A stretch of 64,000 nt of DNA from an uncultured Rhodospirillales bacterium (lineage in GTDB: Bacteria; Pseudomonadota; Alphaproteobacteria; Acetobacterales; Acetobacteraceae). Each line of letters begins with the position of its first letter. Position 1 is the first letter of the stretch. Location: assembly GCA_903835235.1 (NCBI GenBank), contig CAILMF010000063.1, positions 1 through 64,000 on the forward strand. Direction: 5' to 3'. The notes below the pieces were generated by a model, which worked only from the letters and a program-made list of their open reading frames with translations, did not search any database and had not been told where the DNA came from. This document shows, one piece after another, positions 7,840-22,594 of the stretch. The translations under genes and the position numbers were made by a program.

Positions 7840-9872
7840 GAGGCGCGCCGGGGCCGGGCGCGGGCGAAGCTGCCCAGGCGGCGGGCCACGGCGGGGTCGT
7901 GCAGCAGGTCTCCGGCCTGGCCGGGCAGCCGGCGCCGCCAGTTGGGGTGGCCCTGGGTGGTGCCGGGCATGTTCGGCTGTTCCTCCAGCCCCAGCGCATC
8001 CTCCAGCGGCAGGATGGCCAGCGAGCATCGCGCGCTCGCGACATGCACCAGCGCGGCATCGACAACGGGCTGCGGGTCGTTCGGCAGGGCGCCCTCGGCG
8101 GCGCGGCTTTCGCGCATGGCGTCCCACAGCGCCACGCGGTCCCGCTGGCGCTGCACCTGTTCCTGCTGCGCCGCTGCGTGCGACGGAAAGCGGCCGAGCT
8201 TTTCGCGCCATTCGATATCGCGGCCGCGCCACCAGCCGGCCACGGTCGGCAGGTCGTGCGTCGTGGTCATCGCCACGGCTTCCACCGGCCATTGCTGCGG
8301 GGCGCGGAAGCGGCCGTCCTTTTCCTGCTCGAACCAGAGCACGCGCGTGCCGAGCACGCCGGTCTGCGCCATGCGCTGGTGGAAGCCCTCCGGCAGGGTG
8401 CCGAGGTCTTCCCCGATGATGATGCAGCGCTGGCGATGCGATTCCAGCGCCAGCACGCGCATCAGGTCCTGCACGGGGTAGCCGAGATAGGCGCCCTCGG
8501 CCGGCCCCATGCCGGATGGCACGACCCAGAGGCGTTGCAGCCCCATGGCGTGGTCCAGCCGGATGCCGCCGGCATGGCGCATGGCCGCGCGCAGCAATTC
8601 CTGGAAGGCGCTGAAGCCGCCGGCGCGCATCTGCAAGGGCGAGAAGGCGGTCAGCCCCCAATCCTGGCCGAGCGGCGAGAAGATGTCGGGCGGCGCACCG
8701 ACGCTGACGCCGCTGATCACCTCCTCCTGCCGGGACCAGGCATGGCTGCCGCCGCCATCCGTGCCGATGGCGAGGTCCGCGACCAGGCCGATGGCCATGC
8801 CGGCCTGGCGCGCCACCCGCTGCGCCTCGGCCAGCGAGGCATCCGCCAGCCACTGGCAGAAGGCGTGGAAGGCAACCTCCCCGGCGTTCTGCCGGACGAA
8901 GCGCTGCACCCCCGGCGCCTGCGGCGTACGGTACTCGGCCGGCCAGTCGCGCCAATGCCACAGCGCGGAGGCCTGCGCGCAGAAATGCGCGTGCAATGCC
9001 TCGAACCGCGCGTGTTCCTCCAGCGCCGGGCCGGCCTGGTTGCGGAAGGCGACGAAGCCCGGGTGGTCCTTGGCCTGGTCGTAGAGCACGCGCAGCCGCG
9101 CCAGCTTCACCGCCGCGGCCTTCGGCCAGTCGATGAACTCGGCCTCGTCATTCGCCGGCACTGCCTGCGGGCCCAGCGCGGCGCTGGGGTCGGCGTGCAG
9201 CACGTTCAGCAGCAGCCGGGTGGAGGGCGCGTAGGGGCCGTATCGCGTCGGGTCGGCGCTGAACAGCGCGTGCATCGGGCTGAGCGCCAGCGCCGCCGCG
9301 CCCATGCGCGCCGCGCTGCGCGCCAGCTGGGCGACGCCACCGAAATCGCCGATGCCGAGGTCGCCTTCACGGCGCAGGCCGTAGAGCTGGGCGGCCAGCG
9401 CCCAGGGCGCGGCGGCGTCGTGCCTGGTGGCGCCGGCTTCCAGCAGGCTGAAGCAGCGCGACGGCGCGGCAGCCACCTGGCAATGCGCGCCGCCAAGTTC
9501 CAGCCGGTGGTAGCCGGGCGTGGTCAGCGCGGGCAGCCGGGCCTCGCCGGCCCAGCCCTGTTCCAACCGGCCCTCGCGGTGCTCGCCATTCTCCAGCATC
9601 AGGCGGTAGCGCTCGCCGGCTTCGCTGCCGGGCACTGCGAGGCCATCAGGGCCGCAGGTCATGGTCAGCAACGGGGGCAGGCGCAGCGCGGCGCCGGCAA
9701 GCAGGTGCCCGGCGTCCTGCATGGCGCTGTCGCTGTCCACCGGCAGGCCCAGCGCGGCCAGCACCGCGGCGAGCGTGGTGTCGGCGACGACGCGCGCCTG
9801 GCCATGCGCATCCTCCCAGCAGCGCTGCACGCCGGCCGCGGCGGCGAGTGACTGCAATTGGCTTTCGGTCAT
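7836..9872 (-). CDS. malQ: 4-alpha-glucanotransferase (amylomaltase, GH77)
   Basis: The ATG at 9872 overlaps the treZ stop (ATGA), giving 678 residues. GH77 signatures are G-G-I-R-L-D-H-A-M-G (nucleophile Asp), I-I-G-E-D-L-G-T (acid/base Glu) and T-T-H-D-L-P-T-V-A-G-W-W. The enzyme disproportionates maltodextrins, and here it can lengthen the short chains left by TreYZ and supply substrates to TreY. The N-terminal ~100 residues are the extra domain typical of the bacterial MalQ type with a longer N-terminus. The open frame reaches further upstream inside treZ, but that part has no family similarity. Confidence 0.95.
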   Translation of the reverse strand: MTESQLQSLAAAAGVQRCWEDAHGQARVVADTTLAAVLAALGLPVDSDSAMQDAGHLLAGAALRLPPLLTMTCGPDGLAVPGSEAGERYRLMLENGEHREGRLEQGWAGEARLPALTTPGYHRLELGGAHCQVAAAPSRCFSLLEAGATRHDAAAPWALAAQLYGLRREGDLGIGDFGGVAQLARSAARMGAAALALSPMHALFSADPTRYGPYAPSTRLLLNVLHADPSAALGPQAVPANDEAEFIDWPKAAAVKLARLRVLYDQAKDHPGFVAFRNQAGPALEEHARFEALHAHFCAQASALWHWRDWPAEYRTPQAPGVQRFVRQNAGEVAFHAFCQWLADASLAEAQRVARQAGMAIGLVADLAIGTDGGGSHAWSRQEEVISGVSVGAPPDIFSPLGQDWGLTAFSPLQMRAGGFSAFQELLRAAMRHAGGIRLDHAMGLQRLWVVPSGMGPAEGAYLGYPVQDLMRVLALESHRQRCIIIGEDLGTLPEGFHQRMAQTGVLGTRVLWFEQEKDGRFRAPQQWPVEAVAMTTTHDLPTVAGWWRGRDIEWREKLGRFPSHAAAQQEQVQRQRDRVALWDAMRESRAAEGALPNDPQPVVDAALVHVASARCSLAILPLEDALGLEEQPNMPGTTQGHPNWRRRLPGQAGDLLHDPAVARRLGSFARARPRRAS

Positions 9873-11676
9873 CCCGGCCCCTTCATCATCGGCCCGTCCG
9901 CCGGGCCAGGCTGGCCGGGGGGATCGAGCAGAACGATGCAGCAACGCGGCAGCAGGCTTCCGGTGCCCAGGGTGGCGGCGGCGCCGGCGACGGTTTCGAA
10001 CAGCAGGGGGCCAACCGCTGCGCATTCGGCATGGCGGTCGCCCAGGTTGCAGGCGATGGTCAGGATGGCGCCATCACCCAGCCGCCAGCGCGCCAGCACC
10101 GCGGCGTCGCCCACCGCATGCGCGCCGATGGCGCTGGCGCCGGGCAGGCGGGGGATGATGTGGCTGTGGCGCAGCGCCAGCAGATGGCGGTGCAGCGCCA
10201 GCACGGCGGCGTGGTGCGGCGCCACGGCCTCGGCGGGATCGGGGATGGAGGCGCGGAAGGTCGCGGCGTCGTTCGGGTCCGGGATGGCCTCGCGCCGGGC
10301 CGGGTCCTGGAAGGCGGCGAATGTCGCGAACTCGCGGCGCCTGCCCTGCGTGACCAGCGGCGCCAGTTCCGCATGGTGGTCGGTGAAGAACAGGAATGGC
10401 GCGGTCGCGGCCCATTCCTCGCCCATGAACAGCAGCGGGATCTGCGGGGAGAGCAGCAGCAGCGCCGTGGCGGCGTGCAGCGATTGCGGCTGCGCCAGGG
10501 CCGCCAGCCGCTCGCCGAAGGCGCGGTTGCCGACCTGGTCGTGGTTCTGCAGGAACAGCACAAAGGCGGTGGGCGGCAGGTGCCCGCTCGGCTCGCCACG
10601 CAGTGCGCCGAGATGCGGCGAATGCTGGCCCTGGAACAGGAAGCCCTCGGCCAGCACCGTCGCCAGCTTGGCGGCGCCGTCTTCGTGGAAATCCGCGTAG
10701 TAGCCCTCGTGCTCGTCGGTCAGCAGCGCGTGGAGGATGTTGTGGCCGTCGTCATTCCATTGCGCGTCGAAGCCGTCGGGGGCCAGATGGCGGGCGGCGT
10801 TGCGCTCGTTCTCCAGCACCAGGTGGATGTGGCGGCCCGGCGTTTCCCGGCGCAGGCGGCTGGCGAGGGCGTCGAGCCAATCGGCTTCGGCGATGGCGTG
10901 AACCGCGTCGAAGCGCAGGCCGTCGAAGCGGTACTCGTTCAGCCAGAGCAGCGCATTGTCCTCGAAGTAGTCGCGCACCGCTTGCTGGCGGAAGTCGATC
11001 GCGGCACCCCAGGGGGTGTGGATGCCCTCGTTGAAGAAGGGGCTGGCGAAGCCGTGCAGGTAGGCGCCATCGGGGCCGAAGTGGTTGTAGACCACGTCGA
11101 GGAACATCATCAGGCCGAGGCCATGCGCGGCGTCGACCAGCGCCTTCAGTTCGTCGGGCGTGCCATAGGCGGCGTGTGGCGCGTAGGGCAGCACGCCGTC
11201 ATAGCCCCAGCCACGTTCGCCGGGGAAGGCGCCGACCGGCATCAGCTCGATGGCGGTGACGCCGAGGTCGCGCAGGCGCGGCAGCTGCGCCTGGACGCCA
11301 GCGAAGCCGCCCATGGCGCCGACATGGACTTCGTACAGCACCACCTCGTGCCAGGGGCGGCCCTGCCAGTGCGGGTGCTGCCAGGCGTAGGCGGCGGGGT
11401 CGACCACGAGGGAAGCGTCGTGCACGCCGCCGGCCTGGCGGCGCGAAGCAGGGTCCGGCGCCGCAAGCTCCGGCGTGACGCGGAAGCGGTACACGGTGCC
11501 GGCGCCCACCGCGGCTTCGGCGCTGAACCAGCCCTCGGCTTCCGCCTGCATCGGCTGTGCTGGCTGGCCGGCGATCTCAAGCGCCGGCGCGATGGCATCC
11601 GGCGCCCAAAGGCGGAAGCGCGTGCGGTCCGGCGCCAGCAGGGTGGCGCCCCACCGCGTGGGCTGCGCAAAGCTGC

Positions 11677-11680
<4 letters not shown>
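9869..11680 (-). CDS. treZ: Malto-oligosyltrehalose trehalohydrolase (TreZ)
   Basis: A 603-residue protein starting at a GTG at 11680 that overlaps the glgB stop by 4 nt. The start [12 protein letters not shown] fits the family N-terminus, which enters the CBM48/E-set domain (F-R-L-W-A-P). GH13 motifs are [15 protein letters not shown] (nucleophile Asp), L-V-L-E-N-E (acid/base Glu) and [11 protein letters not shown]. It releases trehalose from maltooligosyltrehalose made by TreY. Finding treZ, malQ and treY in a row, in that order, is a common bacterial arrangement. Confidence 0.95.
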
Positions 11681-17032
<5,352 letters not shown>

Positions 17033-17036
<4 letters not shown>

Positions 17037-20000
17037 GCGTCACCTGCCGGGCGCACGCGCCAGATGCCGAAGGGCATGGCGGGCTCGAAGCGCAGTTGCT
17101 GCTGCTTGCCATGCCAGGTGAAGCGATGGCCTTGCATCAGCTCCTCGGCTTCCAGGCTGGCGCCATCCGGCAGGCCCCATTCCCACAGCGGCAGTTCCAC
17201 GCTGGCCTGCTGCGGCTGGAAGGGGTCGAGCGACATGCCCACCAGCAGCACGTTGTCGCGCGTGGCGTCCTGGCGCCGGAACCACAGCACCTGGTCGTTG
17301 AAAGCATGGTGGAAGGCGATTCCGGTTTGGCGCTGCAACGCCGGATTGGTGCGGCGGATCGCATTCAGCCGCGTGATCTCATCCACGATGTCGCCAGCGG
17401 CACGCTGCGGCCGGCGGCGGATCTCGTACTTGTCGCTGTCGAGATATTCCTCGCGCCCCGGCAGCGGTGCGGCGTCGCAGAGCTCGAAGCCCTGGAACAC
17501 GCCCCACAGCGCGCCGGTGGTGGCGGCCAGCGCGGCGCGGATCAGGTGCGCGGCGCGGCCGCCCTGCTGCAGGAAGGGTGGGTTGATATCCGGCGTGTTG
17601 ACGAAGAAGTTCGGGCGATAGACGGCGGCGATCTCGGGTGTCGCCAGTTCCTCAAGATATTCGATGATCTCAGCCTTGCTGTTGCGCCAGGTGAAGTAGC
17701 TGTAGCTCTGGGTGAAGCCGAGCTTGCCGAGGCGGAGCATCACCTTGGGGCGGGTGAAGGCCTCGGCCAGGAAGATCGCGTCGGGGTGCTGGGCGCGGAT
17801 GTCGCCGATCAACCATTCCCAGAACGGCAGCGGCTTGGTGTGTGGGTTGTCCACGCGGAAGATGCGCACGCCCTGGCCGCACCAGAACGCGACCACGTCG
17901 CGCAGCGCCAGCCACAGGCCGGGCACCGCGTCTTCGCCGTAGAAATCGACGTTGACGATGTCCTGGTACTTCTTCGGCGGATTCTCGGCGTAGCGCAGCG
18001 AGCCATCCGGCCGCCAGTCGAACCACTCGGGGTGCTGCCGCAGCCAGGGATGGTCCGGGCTGCACTGGATGGCGAAGTCGATGGCCAGTTCCAGCCCGTG
18101 CTGCGCCGCGGCTTGGCGCAGCTCGGCGAAGTCCTCAAGCGTGCCAAGGCCAGGGTCCAGCGCGTCGTGGCCACCGGCCTCGCTGCCGATGGCGTAGGGG
18201 CTGCCGGGGTCGTCGGCGGCCGGTTGCAGGCTGTTGTTGCGGCCCTTGCGGTTGCTGTGGCCGATTGGATGAACCGGCGGGAAGTACAGCACGTCGAAGC
18301 CCATGGCGCGGATATGCGGCAGCTCCGCGATCACGCCGCGCAGCCCGCCAAGGTTGCGCGGAAACAGCTCGTACCAGGCAGCGAAGCCGGCGGCGCGGCG
18401 CTCGGCCTCCACCGGCATCTCGGCGCTGCGGGCGCGGAAGGGGCGGTCGTCGGCGGCCTGCATCAGCCGCACGGTGTCGGGTGCCAGCAGGCGGTGCAGG
18501 CGGTCTGCGCTGCCGGCCTGCGCCAAGCCGGCGGCGATCTCCTGCAATACGCCACCACCGCGCGCGGCGGCGCGAGCCAGCAGCAGGCGGCCTTCCTCCA
18601 GCTCCAGCGTCAGGTCCAGCCCGGCGGCGTGCTTCTTGTTGAGTTCATCGCGCCAGGTGGCGAAGGCGTCGCGCCAGGCCTCCACCCGATAGAGGTGGCG
18701 CCCCAGGCGTTGCAGCGGGAAGGCGGCGGCCCAGCGGTCATTGCCGAGCGGTCGCATCGGCACCTCGACCCAGTCATCGGCATCGGCGGCGCGCCAGCAC
18801 AGCATGGCCGCCAGCTTGTCGTGGCCGTCGCAGATCAGGTCGCAGCTGACGGCGACGCTTTCGCCCAACGCATGCTTGACGGGGAAGCGGCCGCCATCCA
18901 CGGCCGGGGCCACGGCCTCGATCCCGATGCGCGGTGCCGTGGCCGCGGCGATGGCCTCCTCGCCGGCGGTGGTGTGGCGCTTGGTGGGTTCCGGGTGGGC
19001 CGGGGCCAGCACCGGGCGGGCGGCCTCGGCGCCCAGCTCCAGCACCCCGCCCGGGGCCAGGCGCAGTTCGTCGCCAGGGCCGAAGCGGCTGCCATCCGGC
19101 GCCAGAAGGGTGGCCACCGGCTGGCAGGCCAGCGCCAGCAGCGCCGCTACCGGCACGCGGGCCTCGGCGCGAAGGGAGGCATTGGCCACGACGACGCGCG
19201 CGGCGCCCGGCTGGTCGCAGAGGAAGCTGGCGGCGCGGCCACCGGGCCCGCTGAGTGGCTGCAACTCAACCCGGTCCAGCCCGCGCCGGGCCAAGCCGGC
19301 AGTGGCAGCGCGCACGGCGTCCCGCAGGTCGAAGCGTGGGTGGGCCTGCAAGGCGGCCCAGTCGCCCGGGCGGTCGCGCGTCGCATCCAGCGGGCGCACC
19401 GCGCCGTATTCGCAGCCCATCGGCAGCACCAGCCCCGCGCCGCTCGCCGCGGCAAACGCCAGGTGGCGGCGGGCGTGGCGCTCGGCCAGCAGTGCGTCCG
19501 GCTCGGCGGCGGCCAGGCGCGGGCCGAAGGGCGGCTCCAGCGTGGCCAGCACCGGCGCCACGCCGGACAGGCGGCGCGATTCCTCGGCCAGCCAGTCGCC
19601 GCTGAAATCCCACCAGGCCAGGCTGTTGCAGCAGGCGGCGAAGCCCAGGCCGGCAAGCCCTGCCTGCGCCGCGGCAGCCATGCCGGGGGTCCAGGCGATG
19701 AAGCGCGCTTGCGGCAAATCCGCCGTCAGCTCGCGCCAGCAGGCGGCGGGCACGGCGTCCGCGTGCAGGCAGCGGAAGCCGGCCACACCGGCCTCGACCC
19801 AGCTGCGCAGGCGGTGCAGCCAGTCCTGCCGCAGGCCAGGCTGGTCGAGCCTGGCGGCGACGGTGCCGACCTCCCGCAGGGGCAGGCGCGGGTCGGGTGG
19901 GCCTTCGGCCGCGGCGGCGCGGAACCATTCGGGGTGGCGCGCGGCAAAGCCGCCGCCGTCGGCCGCGCGGTCCAGCACCAGGTCCAGATATAGCGCCAGG

Positions 20001-20377
20001 CCGTGGCTGCGGGCGGACTTGACCAGCTGGGCCAGGGCCGCGGTCAGGCTGGGTGCCTCCAGGCAGGGGTGCGGCAGGTCCGGGTCGCCGATGTGGAACA
20101 GGTTGCCGGTGGGTCCCGGTTGGGTCGGCGGCGCCAGCAGCACCCCGTTGCAGCCCAGGGCGGCGACATGGGCGAAGAGCGCGTTCCAGGCCGGCAAGGA
20201 GCCGACCAGCAGCGGATTGACCAGGTAAAGGCTGGGCGCCGGGATGGCCGGCAGGTTGGCGTTGGCGGCGGTGGGCAACTCGGCGGAGGCTTGCCCGGGA
20301 AGGACCGCAGGTGGCGGGGCCACCGGTCGCGCGGAATCACGCCTTGCCCGCGGGCCAGCGCCGCCCTTGCCTGCCAT
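17033..20377 (-). CDS. glgE: GlgE maltosyltransferase with extra N-terminal GH13-like module
   Basis: A 1114-residue protein from the ATG at 20377 (a TTG 9 nt upstream is also possible). The C-terminal ~660 residues are a standard GlgE: N-domain (R-I-G-I-E-A-V-A-P near 455), L-Y-F-P-P-V-H-P-I-G, nucleophile Asp in I-F-R-V-D-N-P-H-T-K-P, and acid/base Glu in F-L-A-E-A-F-T-R-P. GlgE adds maltose from maltose-1-phosphate to alpha-1,4-glucan. The first ~430 residues form a second GH13-like module in which the usual catalytic motifs look lost: G-F-R-C-L-H-A-D-A-V in place of a normal region II, and F-I-A-W-T-P-G-M where the region III Glu is expected. It is the first gene of the operon. Confidence 0.92.
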
Positions 20378-20637
20378 GCAATCCAATCCCCGCTACCGCC
20401 GTGCGGGGGCAACGCGGGTGGCGTCGCTGGGGCTGCATCGCGGCGCCGTTCACCGCTGCGCGAGGCGGCGCCCGGCTTGCGACGGCCGCGGCACGGTTCC
20501 AGCATGGGGATGGAGCCTGGTCGGCCAGGGTGGAATCGCCGCAAGCCGAGAATCAGCCTCTCGAAATTGGCTGGGGCATGCGCACCGCTTCAGTGGGCGG
20601 CGATCATGCTCCAGCACTGGATACAGGAGCCGTGCCG
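20378..20637. other. Divergent intergenic region between glgE and the amidase operon
   Basis: 260 bp with no convincing gene. It must hold the promoter of the trehalose/glycogen operon (leftward) and that of the AtzG/AtzE operon (rightward). I could not pick out clear -35/-10 hexamers. An imperfect inverted repeat (CCGAGAATCAGCCTCTCG, about 20544-20561) is visible. Confidence 0.4.
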
Positions 20638-20826
20638 ATGCTGGACCCGGAGTTCGACCCCGCGGCGCATGTCGCCGCCGCCGCGCCGATGGTGGGGCTG
20701 AAGCTGGATGCCGCTCGCCAGGCCAAGGTGGCCGCGGCGCTGGCCCTGGTGGTGCGCACCGCCGCGCCGGCCCTGGCCGTGCAGCTGGCGCCCAGCGACG
20801 AACCCGCCCCGGTGTTCCGGCCATGA
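20638..20826 (+). CDS. AtzG-like small amidase partner (DUF4089 type)
   Basis: A 62-residue protein. The ATG at 20638 has AGGAG 8 nt upstream, and its stop overlaps the amidase start (ATGA). The N-terminus (M-L-D-P-E-F-D-P-A-A-H-V) followed by a V-G-L-K-L-D-A-A-R-Q-A-K-V helix and an L-A-P-S-D-E-P-A-P-V-F-R-P tail matches the DUF4089/AtzG-like family. These are GatC-like small helical proteins that wrap around and stabilise AtzE-type amidases. The tight coupling to the next gene supports a heteromeric AtzG/AtzE-like enzyme. Confidence 0.82.
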   Translation: MLDPEFDPAAHVAAAAPMVGLKLDAARQAKVAAALALVVRTAAPALAVQLAPSDEPAPVFRP

Positions 20827-22223
20827 ACCCGGCGCTGGAGATCGCCGGCCGCATCCGCGCCGGGCAGACCACCGCGGTGGAGGTGGCACGCGCCGCCCTG
20901 GCCCGCGCCGAGGCGCAGAACCCCCGGGTCAACGCCTTCACCGCCCTGCTGCCGGAACGGGCAATGGCCGAGGCCGCTGCCGTGGATGCGCGCATCGCGG
21001 CGGGAGAGGCGCTGGGCCCGCTGGCCGGCGTGCCCTACGCGGTGAAGAACCTGTTCGACCTGGCGGGCCTGACCACGCTGGCCGGCAGCAAGGTGCTGCG
21101 CGGCAACCCCGCGGCGGCGCGGGACTGCTTCCTGGTGCGGCAGTTGCACGCGGCCGGCGCGGTGTGCCTCGGCGCGCTGAACATGGACGAGTTCGCCTAT
21201 GGCTTCACCACCGAGAACAGCCATTACGGGCCGGCGCGCAACCCGCACGACCTGACGCGAATCGCCGGTGGTTCCTCGGGTGGTTCGGGCGCGGCGGTCG
21301 CGGCCGGGCTGGTGCCGCTGAGTCTCGGCACCGACACCAATGGCAGCATCCGCGTGCCATCCTCCCTGAACGGGCTGTTCGGGGTGAAGCCGACCTATTC
21401 GCGGCTGTCACGGCACGGCAGCTTTCCGTTCGTCTATGCGCTGGACCATGTCGGGCCCTTCGCCCGCAGCGTGGCCGACCTGGCCGCCTGCTACGACGCC
21501 TTGCAGGGGTTGGATGCGGAGGACCCGCACCAGGCGCCGCGTGCGCCGGAGGCAGTGACGCCCGGGCTGGGCGCGGGGTTGGCGGGGCTGCGCGTGGCCA
21601 GGCTGGGCGGCTGGTTCGGCAAGCGCCAGTCGGACGCCGCGCGCCGCGCCGTGGCCGCCGTGGCCGCCGCGCTGGGCGCCAGCGCCGAGGTGGAATGGGC
21701 CATGGCCGAAGCCTGCCGCGCCGCCGCCTTCACCATCACCAGCAGCGAGGGCGCCACGCTGCACCTGCCGACGCTGCGCACCCAACTGGAGGATTACGAG
21801 CCGCTGATCGTCGACCGGCTGCTGGCCGGGGCCATGCTGCCGGCCGCCTGGGTCAACCACGCCCAGCGGGTGCGCGCCCTGGCCGCGGCCCAGATGCGCG
21901 AGGTGATGGCGGATTGGGACGTGCTGATCGCCCCGGCCACCCCGGTGCCGGCCACGCCGATTGGGCAGGAGACGCTGGAGCTGGATGGTGAGACGCTGCC
22001 GCTGCGCCCCTCCATGGGGTTGTTTACCCAGCCGATCAGCGGCGTGGGCCTGCCGGTGGTGACGGTGCCGGTGCAGCGGGCGGAGGGCGTCATGCCGATC
22101 GGCGTGCAGCTGATCGGCAAGCCCTGGACCGAGGCGTTGCTGTTCCGCGCCGCCGCCGCGCTTGAAGCCGCCGGGGTCTGCGCCGCCCCTGTCGCGCCGG
22201 CCTTCGCCGCCGGAGCGGTGTGA
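20823..22223 (+). CDS. AtzE-family amidohydrolase (amidase signature)
   Basis: A 466-residue amidase-signature enzyme. The Ser-cisSer-Lys triad is visible as Lys in Y-A-V-K-N-L-F-D, the cis-Ser in G-G-S-S-G-G-S-G, and the nucleophile Ser in T-D-T-N-G-S-I-R-V-P. AtzE hydrolyses 1-carboxybiuret in the cyanuric acid pathway of s-triazine degradation, but many homologues in nitrogen metabolism have unknown amide substrates. There is no AtzD or AtzH homologue in the window. The start at 20823 overlaps the AtzG-like stop by 4 nt, and its own stop overlaps the downstream cupin start by 4 nt, so the three are one operon. Confidence 0.88.
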   Translation: MNPALEIAGRIRAGQTTAVEVARAALARAEAQNPRVNAFTALLPERAMAEAAAVDARIAAGEALGPLAGVPYAVKNLFDLAGLTTLAGSKVLRGNPAAARDCFLVRQLHAAGAVCLGALNMDEFAYGFTTENSHYGPARNPHDLTRIAGGSSGGSGAAVAAGLVPLSLGTDTNGSIRVPSSLNGLFGVKPTYSRLSRHGSFPFVYALDHVGPFARSVADLAACYDALQGLDAEDPHQAPRAPEAVTPGLGAGLAGLRVARLGGWFGKRQSDAARRAVAAVAAALGASAEVEWAMAEACRAAAFTITSSEGATLHLPTLRTQLEDYEPLIVDRLLAGAMLPAAWVNHAQRVRALAAAQMREVMADWDVLIAPATPVPATPIGQETLELDGETLPLRPSMGLFTQPISGVGLPVVTVPVQRAEGVMPIGVQLIGKPWTEALLFRAAAALEAAGVCAAPVAPAFAAGAV

Positions 22224-22549
22224 CCGCACCGCGCTTCGGCCGGATCGGTGAAGGCGCTGCCGCGGCCGAGGGCGGCGAGATTTTTTGCGAGTTGGCCGCG
22301 GCCGGCGGCGCGCGGGTGGAGCGGATTGCCTCGCGCGGGGTCCGCGACGGGGAATGGTACGACCAGGCGCATGCCGAGTTCGTGCTGCTGCTGGCCGGCA
22401 CCGCGCGGCTTGCCTTTGCCGATGGCAGCGAGCGCGCCCTGGCGGCCGGGGACTGGGCCGTGTTGCCGGCGGGGTGCCGGCACCGGGTGGCCTGGACCGA
22501 CCCCGCCGCCGAGACGCTGTGGCTGGCGGTGCACCTGCCGCCCGCTTGA
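22220..22549 (+). CDS. Small cupin-domain protein
   Basis: A 109-residue single-domain protein starting at a GTG that overlaps the amidase stop (GTGA). It has a cupin pattern: E-W-Y-D-Q-A-H-A-E-F-V-L-L-L-A-G as motif 1 and G-D-W-A-V-L-P-A-G-C-R-H-R-V as motif 2. Motif 1 supplies one His and a Glu and motif 2 a His, so a metal site is possible. Members of this small cupin group often accompany amidase and ureide genes. An enzymatic role cannot be read from sequence alone. Confidence 0.8.
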   Translation: MTAPRFGRIGEGAAAAEGGEIFCELAAAGGARVERIASRGVRDGEWYDQAHAEFVLLLAGTARLAFADGSERALAAGDWAVLPAGCRHRVAWTDPAAETLWLAVHLPPA

Positions 22550-22594
22550 TCCGGCGCAAGGCGGCGGCGGCGCGGGCTGCGCTACGCAGGCTGC

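Noticed and set aside
5350-8481. Long plus-strand open frame of over 1000 codons opposite treY and malQ
   Set aside because: High GC leaves long open frames on the opposite strand. The translation is low-complexity Arg/Ala/Gly/Gln without domains, while treY and malQ motifs are unambiguous on the minus strand.
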